NCBI GenBank assembly: GCA_020629595.1
Contig: JAHDDA010000072.1
Location: forward strand, 1-9,959
Length of the DNA stretch: 9,959 bases
Reading direction: 5' to 3'
Origin: Chitinophagales bacterium
GTDB taxonomy: Bacteria > Bacteroidota > Bacteroidia > Chitinophagales > UBA2359
The notes beneath the pieces are model-generated. The model saw only the letters and a program-made list of their open reading frames with translations, ran no database searches and was not told the DNA's origin. Every line of letters starts with the position of its first letter. Position 1 is the first letter of the stretch. Positions 6,011 to 9,959 of this stretch are shown here, one piece after another. Position numbers and translations under genes: made by a program.

Positions 6011-7273
6011 TCAAACTTGATTTTCCTTATTCAACAAACGAAACGCAAAAACACATTGCACGCCTACAACCAAAGATTGTGTAAATAAGGTGGTAACGGC
6101 TGCCGCCCAAGCTCCGTATTGAGGGATTAAATAAAAATTTAAAACAAGATTGAAAAAAGCCCCAACTAAGGCTATAATATTCAATAGTTTTATTTTTTCT
6201 GCAGCAGTAAGTAAAGTGCCAATTATGTATAACAAAACTTTACTTGGCAATGAAAGCATTAACCAACCGAATACCAAACCATATTCTTTTGTAGCTTCGG
6301 TGTAGCAAATTTCCATTATAGGCATTTGCCAAAACCACGAAACCAAAGCAATGGCAATTGAACCCAAAAAACTTATTCCTGCGATTTGAAAAGTCAAGGA
6401 TTTTATTTTTCTAATATTTTTTTCTTCAAATAACTTAGCATATACCGAAACCAACCAAAAACTAATAAGCATCGCAAATTGACTAATAGCTTCTAATAAT
6501 CTAAAGCCTGCCCCATAAACACCCGCTTGAAAACCATTGTCGCTTAACATTCTTTCCAACATTACGGCATCGGAGCGGGTGTAAATACCAATTAAAACCG
6601 CCAAAAGTGCATAAGGAATGCTCGATTTTAAGATTTGTTTATATTCGTACCAGGCAACTTTGTAGCGTAATTTTTGAATATATTGGTTTTTGTATAAAAC
6701 AAAAAAAGTGGTAATAATAATGGTAATTAAAAAGGCAATAGTTTGTCCCCAAATGTATTTATAAATAGAAAAATTTTGAGCATCTAAATACATAAAACCT
6801 CCAATAATGAAAATCATTAGCAGCTTGTCTAAAACCGAAGCCAAGCTATCTAATTTAAAATATTGAAGTGCTGAAAGCGTAAATCTATTGAAAGTAAATA
6901 GCGAAATAAATATTTGATTAATGAGAATAATGGCTAATATTTGAAGCTGTTGTGTATTGTAAGCCAAAACAAAGCCAGCCAACATAACCACAAAAAAATA
7001 CAACCAAGATAAACCCAATTTTACTTTTAAAGTAGGAATAAAACGCTGGTCTAAATCATTTGGGTTTTTAGAAATACGAAGGTTGTGAAAGTGATTAATA
7101 CCACCATCTAAAATGGTAGAGAAGATAATAGTTAGGCTTAATAAAGAAATGTATTGTCCATAAATTTCTTCACCAACAAAGTTTAAAACCTGAATTTCAA
7201 TACCAAAAATATAAATTGGTTTTACCAGTAAATTGGCAAATATTAAAAAAGCAAGTTTTAAGTAAAAAGACAT
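6011..7273 (-). CDS. Polysaccharide / lipid-linked oligosaccharide flippase (Wzx-like, MOP superfamily)
   Basis: This 420-residue protein is almost entirely membrane-embedded, with about 12 hydrophobic segments (near 7-27, 40-57, 87-105, 108-128, 148-165, 174-194, 219-232, 263-280, 295-315, 330-352, 362-384 and 388-411). It matches oligosaccharide flippases of the MOP superfamily, which move lipid-linked sugar units across the inner membrane for O-antigen, capsule or exopolysaccharide assembly. Supporting signatures are the N-terminal LLVKPIYIFGIEIQV (15-29), YTRSDAVMLERM (231-242), GVYGAGFRLLEA (251-262) and NFYLIPQYGAWAAA (379-392). The substrate cannot be told: no glycosyltransferase or other sugar gene is in the window. 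It lies 82 bases downstream of yidC on the same strand with no terminator or clear promoter between them, so co-transcription is possible. It converges on dnaX with only 23 bases between stop codons. Length is normal to slightly short for the family. Confidence 0.88.
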   Translation of the reverse strand: MSFYLKLAFLIFANLLVKPIYIFGIEIQVLNFVGEEIYGQYISLLSLTIIFSTILDGGINHFHNLRISKNPNDLDQRFIPTLKVKLGLSWLYFFVVMLAGFVLAYNTQQLQILAIILINQIFISLFTFNRFTLSALQYFKLDSLASVLDKLLMIFIIGGFMYLDAQNFSIYKYIWGQTIAFLITIIITTFFVLYKNQYIQKLRYKVAWYEYKQILKSSIPYALLAVLIGIYTRSDAVMLERMLSDNGFQAGVYGAGFRLLEAISQFAMLISFWLVSVYAKLFEEKNIRKIKSLTFQIAGISFLGSIAIALVSWFWQMPIMEICYTEATKEYGLVFGWLMLSLPSKVLLYIIGTLLTAAEKIKLLNIIALVGAFFNLVLNFYLIPQYGAWAAAVTTLFTQSLVVGVQCVFAFRLLNKENQV

Positions 7274-7281
7274 TTTTTTGC

Positions 7282-7334
7282 AGGTTTCAGCTGTGAGGTT
7301 TCAGAAGTCAGAAAACCCCGACTCCTGACTCCTG
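7282..7334. repeat. GC-richer repeat island between yidC and the flippase gene
   Basis: The 82-base gap holds three small repeats. AGGTTTCAG occurs at 7282-7290 and 7296-7304. The heptamer GACTCCT occurs twice in tandem at 7320-7333. CAGAAGTCAG (7302-7311) pairs with CTGACTCCTG (7325-7334) with one mismatch across a 13-base loop. The patch is richer in G+C than its surroundings. No T tract follows on the minus strand, so it does not look like an intrinsic terminator. It looks like remnants of a dispersed simple repeat. Confidence 0.6.
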
Positions 7335-7355
7335 TAACCCGACACCTTATAAAAT

Positions 7356-9170
7356 CTATTTGTTATTTCGTTGCTGTTGAGCCATTTGTTGAGCTCGCAT
7401 AGCTTCTTCCAATCTTTCTTGGAAAGAACCTTTCTTTTTGGGTTTTTTCTTGTTTTCTTCCATTTCTTTTTTAATGGCATCTTCATCAATAAAGAAACGT
7501 TTAATAACTTGTTGTTGAGCAAAAGTTATAATATTAGATAAGAAGAAATAGTAAGTTAATGCCGCCGAAAAACGGTTGAAAATTAATACCAAAAATACAG
7601 GCATTATGTAAGGCATATATTTCATTGCAGGGTTATCGGCACCAGCACTCATTTGTGAATTTACTTTTACCGATAATAAAATACCCAAACCACTTAATAA
7701 AGCAAATAAACTTACGTGTCCGCCATATAATGGCAAGTTAAAAGGTAAGTCTAAAATAGAATCGTAGGTTGATAAATCTTCTGCCCAAAGGAAAGATTCT
7801 TGACGTAAATCTATTGCTGCAGGGAAAAAGTTATACATTGCAATTAAAATAGGCATTTGCAACAAATTGGGCAAGCAACCACTTAATGGACTTGCTCCAG
7901 CACTAGAATACAATTTCATTGTTTCGGCTTGTTGCTTTTGTGGATCGTCTGGAAATTTTTGCTTGATCTTATCAATATCTGGTTTTAAAACCTGCATTTT
8001 TGCCATACTAACATAAGAACGGTAGGTTAATGGCGATAAAACTAATTTTATAAGTACCGTTAAAACAAGAATTAACAAACCATAATTGCTAATAAAACCA
8101 CTTAAAAAATTAAACATTGGAATAATCATCCAACGGTTTACAAAACCAAAAATTCCCCAACCTAAGCCAATCATACGTTCTGTGCCGTTGGCTTTAGCTC
8201 TTAATAAATCGTAATCGTTTGGTCCAATGTACCAACTCATTGGATACGAAAAATTGGAACTTGTTTTATAACCAAATACTGCTTCTGATTTTAATGTTTT
8301 AATATGTTCAGCCGTAGGATTTTCATTATTTACCGTAGTTAACTTTGCACTTGTAAAACCATCTTTTGGTTCTAAAGTTTGGTTAAAAAACTTTTGCTTA
8401 AAAGCAACCCAATCAACTTGTTGCGATAAATCAATGGCTTGGTTTCCTGCTTCAGTTAAGTAAGTTCCGTTACTTTCGCCATTTTCACGATAATAAATTG
8501 AAGTAACATCACGTTCATTTGTAGCATTTTTTTCTTGCTGACGCATATTGGTTTCCCAATTCAAATTAATAGCAGTGTTATCACTTATTTCGCCATCTAA
8601 ATCAAGTAGCCTAAAATCGTAATCAATGGTGTAAGCCTCTTTATTAAAACGGTATTCTTGCTCAACTTTTCCTTGTCCATTAAGGTCTAAACTAAAAACA
8701 ATGCTTTCGGATGTTTGGCTTTTTACATCAAATACAAAATCTTGTGTATTTAGTATTTGCGAACCCAAAGCACCTTCTAATTTTAAAGGAATTTCGTAGT
8801 TAAACTTATTTTGTTCACCTTCTAAAAGTAAAAGTGGCGTTTTATTATAAGTTTGAAAGTTTTTTACTTCAGCTTTGGTAATTCTTGCTCCTTTTGTATC
8901 GAAAGTAAGGGCTAATTGCTCATTTTCAATAGTAACTTGGCTTCCTGCACCTTGTTTAGCATTTAAGTTTCCACCTAAATTAGCCGAATTATTATTAGCT
9001 GTTGAGCTTGTTTCACCACTGCTTTGAGCTTCGGTATTAGTAATTTCTGCTTGTTGTGGTTTATTGACTTCTTGCTCCTTTTGTATTCGTTGCGAATTAA
9101 AGTTAATGGCAATTAATAATGCACCAATCAACACAAAAGCCAGTATATTATTTAAGGTATTTCTATCCAT
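7356..9170 (-). CDS. yidC: Membrane protein insertase YidC (Oxa1 family)
   Basis: This 604-residue protein inserts and folds inner-membrane proteins, alone or with SecYEG. An N-terminal anchor (about 7-23, ILAFVLIGALLIAINF) is followed by a Q/N/S-rich spacer (about 28-78) and a large periplasmic beta domain (about 78-330). The conserved insertase region covers about 345-560: membrane segments near 357-382, 430-452, 483-502, 518-533 and 535-552, with PLTYRSYVSMAKMQ at 380-393 and SPLSGCLPNLLQMP at 427-440. By alignment from memory, K375 sits where E. coli has the conserved groove arginine R366, keeping the positive charge. The C-terminal tail (565-604) is rich in lysine and glutamine (KKKPKKK at 574-580), as in YidC proteins that contact ribosomes. 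Length is normal for the didermal form. The -7-like element TAACTTTG lies just upstream. The start agrees with the family N-terminus. A flippase gene follows 82 bases downstream. Confidence 0.97.
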   Translation of the reverse strand: MDRNTLNNILAFVLIGALLIAINFNSQRIQKEQEVNKPQQAEITNTEAQSSGETSSTANNNSANLGGNLNAKQGAGSQVTIENEQLALTFDTKGARITKAEVKNFQTYNKTPLLLLEGEQNKFNYEIPLKLEGALGSQILNTQDFVFDVKSQTSESIVFSLDLNGQGKVEQEYRFNKEAYTIDYDFRLLDLDGEISDNTAINLNWETNMRQQEKNATNERDVTSIYYRENGESNGTYLTEAGNQAIDLSQQVDWVAFKQKFFNQTLEPKDGFTSAKLTTVNNENPTAEHIKTLKSEAVFGYKTSSNFSYPMSWYIGPNDYDLLRAKANGTERMIGLGWGIFGFVNRWMIIPMFNFLSGFISNYGLLILVLTVLIKLVLSPLTYRSYVSMAKMQVLKPDIDKIKQKFPDDPQKQQAETMKLYSSAGASPLSGCLPNLLQMPILIAMYNFFPAAIDLRQESFLWAEDLSTYDSILDLPFNLPLYGGHVSLFALLSGLGILLSVKVNSQMSAGADNPAMKYMPYIMPVFLVLIFNRFSAALTYYFFLSNIITFAQQQVIKRFFIDEDAIKKEMEENKKKPKKKGSFQERLEEAMRAQQMAQQQRNNK

Positions 9171-9197
9171 TTAATTTAGCTTTGGTAAAAAGCGGTG

Positions 9198-9205
9198 CAA
9201 AGTTA
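9198..9205 (-). promoter_or_regulatory. yidC promoter -7 element
   Basis: The minus strand reads TAACTTTG followed by CACCGC, an exact match to the Bacteroidota -7 consensus TAnnTTTG. Transcription would start near 9192, giving a leader of about 23 bases before the ATG at 9170. A -33 TTTG is not obvious at the usual distance. Confidence 0.6.
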
Positions 9206-9289
9206 CAACTTTAAGGATTAAGAATTTGAGAATGTGGAAATTTGAAAGTTTATTAATTCTTGAATTTTTATAATAGCAATTATCAATAA

Positions 9290-9315
9290 TCTTTCTGTGT
9301 ACTTTGTGGTAAATC
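9290..9315 (+). repeat. Possible remnant of a dispersed intergenic motif
   Basis: The stretch TTTCTGTGTACTTTGTGG (within 9292-9309) resembles, from memory, a CTTTGTGTTCTTTGTGG-like phrase scattered through intergenic DNA of several Bacteroidota genomes. It also contains TACTTTG (9300-9306), which could act as a -7 element for the downstream gene. Only one copy is present in the window, so its repeat status is unverified. Confidence 0.25.
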
Positions 9316-9362
9316 AATATTACATTCAAAGTCTAATCTCTATCGGAAATAAATAATTGCTT

Positions 9363-9370
9363 TAAATTTA
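9363..9370 (+). promoter_or_regulatory. Candidate -7 element for the Uma2-family gene
   Basis: TAAATTTA differs from TAnnTTTG only in the last base and sits four bases before the ATG at 9375. It would give an essentially leaderless transcript. An alternative TACTTTG at 9300-9306 would give a leader of about 65 bases. Neither has a good -33 partner, so the choice is open. Confidence 0.3.
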
Positions 9371-9374
9371 CAGT

Positions 9375-9959
9375 ATGGGAAATGCACAATTAGATAGCAA
9401 AAAGAAAATTTATACCGTAGCCGAGTATATGGAAATTTTAGCAGCCTCTGAAACAAGGGTAGAATATTTGAATGGTTTTATCAGAGCAATGGCTAGTGGA
9501 ACAATAAATCATAGTCTTATAACTTCAAATGTAAATAGAGCATTAGGAAATAAGCTTGATGGTAAGGGATGTAGAACTTTCAGTGAGTCTTTAAAAGTTC
9601 ACGTTGCTAAGAAAAATAGTTATGTTTTACCCGATACGACTGTTATTTGTGGGAAACCAGAAATTTCAGAACAAGATAAAAATTCTGTAATTAACCCAAC
9701 TTTAATTGTAGAAGTTTTATCAAAATCAACAAGAAACTATGATTGTTTAGATAAATTTTCATTATATAGAAGTATAGCTTCTCTGAAAGAGTACGTTTTG
9801 GTAGATAGCGAAGCAAAAAAAGTAGAAGTTTTTACCAGAAAAGATGGGCAACATATTTGGCAAATAAAAACCTACTCAGATGAAGATAAGTTAATAAATT
9901 TGGAAAGTATAAATGTTGTTGTAAATATTGATGAGTTGTATGAAGGTGTTGATTTTGAA
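9375..9959 (+). CDS. Uma2-family (DUF820) predicted nuclease-fold protein, open at the right edge
   Basis: From ATG at 9375 the frame stays open for 195 codons to the end of the window without a stop. The last visible residues (DELYEGVDFE, 186-195) match the usual family C-terminus, so probably only a few residues are missing. Uma2/DUF820 proteins have a PD-(D/E)xK restriction-endonuclease-like fold. The conserved pieces are here: EYLNGFIRAMASG (30-42) with H46, then LPD with D87, then IVEVLSKST with E113 (111-119), YD (122-123), and K127 with Y131, followed by LKEYVLVD (137-144). All putative catalytic residues (D87, E113, K127) are intact. The biological role of the family is unsettled; it is abundant in cyanobacteria and found in multiple copies in some Bacteroidota. 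The gene is divergent from yidC, 204 bases away. No toxin-antitoxin, mobile-element or defence partner is visible in the window. Confidence 0.88.
   Translation, partial: MGNAQLDSKKKIYTVAEYMEILAASETRVEYLNGFIRAMASGTINHSLITSNVNRALGNKLDGKGCRTFSESLKVHVAKKNSYVLPDTTVICGKPEISEQDKNSVINPTLIVEVLSKSTRNYDCLDKFSLYRSIASLKEYVLVDSEAKKVEVFTRKDGQHIWQIKTYSDEDKLINLESINVVVNIDELYEGVDFE

Noticed and set aside
5991..6017. Possible bidirectional terminator between dnaX and the flippase gene
   Set aside because: AGTTTTGA can pair with TCAAACT only with a bulge, the loop is long and no good T tract follows on either strand. It is too weak to annotate.
7301..7522. A 73-codon minus-strand frame overlapping the end of yidC
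   Set aside because: It is the out-of-frame reading of the lysine-rich yidC tail continued through the GC-richer repeat patch. The RSQESG-like end is a translation of the heptamer repeat, not a protein.
1..9959. tRNA, rRNA, CRISPR array, insertion sequence or prophage genes
   Set aside because: I found no cloverleaf-like segments, regularly spaced repeats, transposase, integrase or phage structural genes on either strand.

Overview
The window is AT-rich chromosomal DNA from a member of the Bacteroidota, most likely a flavobacterium-like lineage. Three signs point there. Three secreted proteins carry C-terminal type IX secretion system (T9SS) type A sorting domains. Promoter elements resemble the Bacteroidota TAnnTTTG form, and start codons lack clear Shine-Dalgarno sequences. 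DnaX and YidC also have sequence features typical of that phylum. I see no tRNA, rRNA, CRISPR array, transposase, phage gene or integrase.

Layout. Positions 1-4160 hold a small group of exported proteins. A partial Omp28-like protein with a CxxC motif and a 583-residue thioredoxin-like/PKD protein are on the minus strand, with a strong terminator between them. A 421-base AT-rich divergent promoter region follows, then a plus-strand 230-residue T9SS cargo protein with its own strong hairpin terminator. Positions 4190-5987 carry dnaX, encoding the clamp-loader subunit of DNA polymerase III, with a promoter-like element almost touching its start codon. Convergent to it, on the minus strand, lie a polysaccharide/lipid-linked oligosaccharide flippase (6011-7273) and, upstream of it, yidC (7356-9170). 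The 82-base gap between these two holds small GC-richer repeats. After a 204-base divergent gap, a plus-strand Uma2-family (DUF820) gene runs off the right edge.

How the genes fit together. The exported proteins would use Sec for inner-membrane passage and T9SS for outer-membrane passage. Two of them have thioredoxin-like CxxC sites and the third has a conserved-looking C-x4-C, so a surface thiol/disulfide or protein-binding role is possible but unproven. DnaX, YidC and the flippase are housekeeping or envelope functions not obviously linked to each other.

The most notable signal is a run of ten A residues inside dnaX, exactly at the end of the ATPase/oligomerisation core. Both alternative reading frames stop within six codons after it. 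This is the arrangement expected for programmed slippage that makes a short gamma form beside full-length tau, as known for dnaX in Thermus (transcriptional) and Escherichia coli (translational). I found no convincing evidence of an undescribed multi-gene system. The remaining observations are smaller: repeats, near-leaderless starts and unknown domains.
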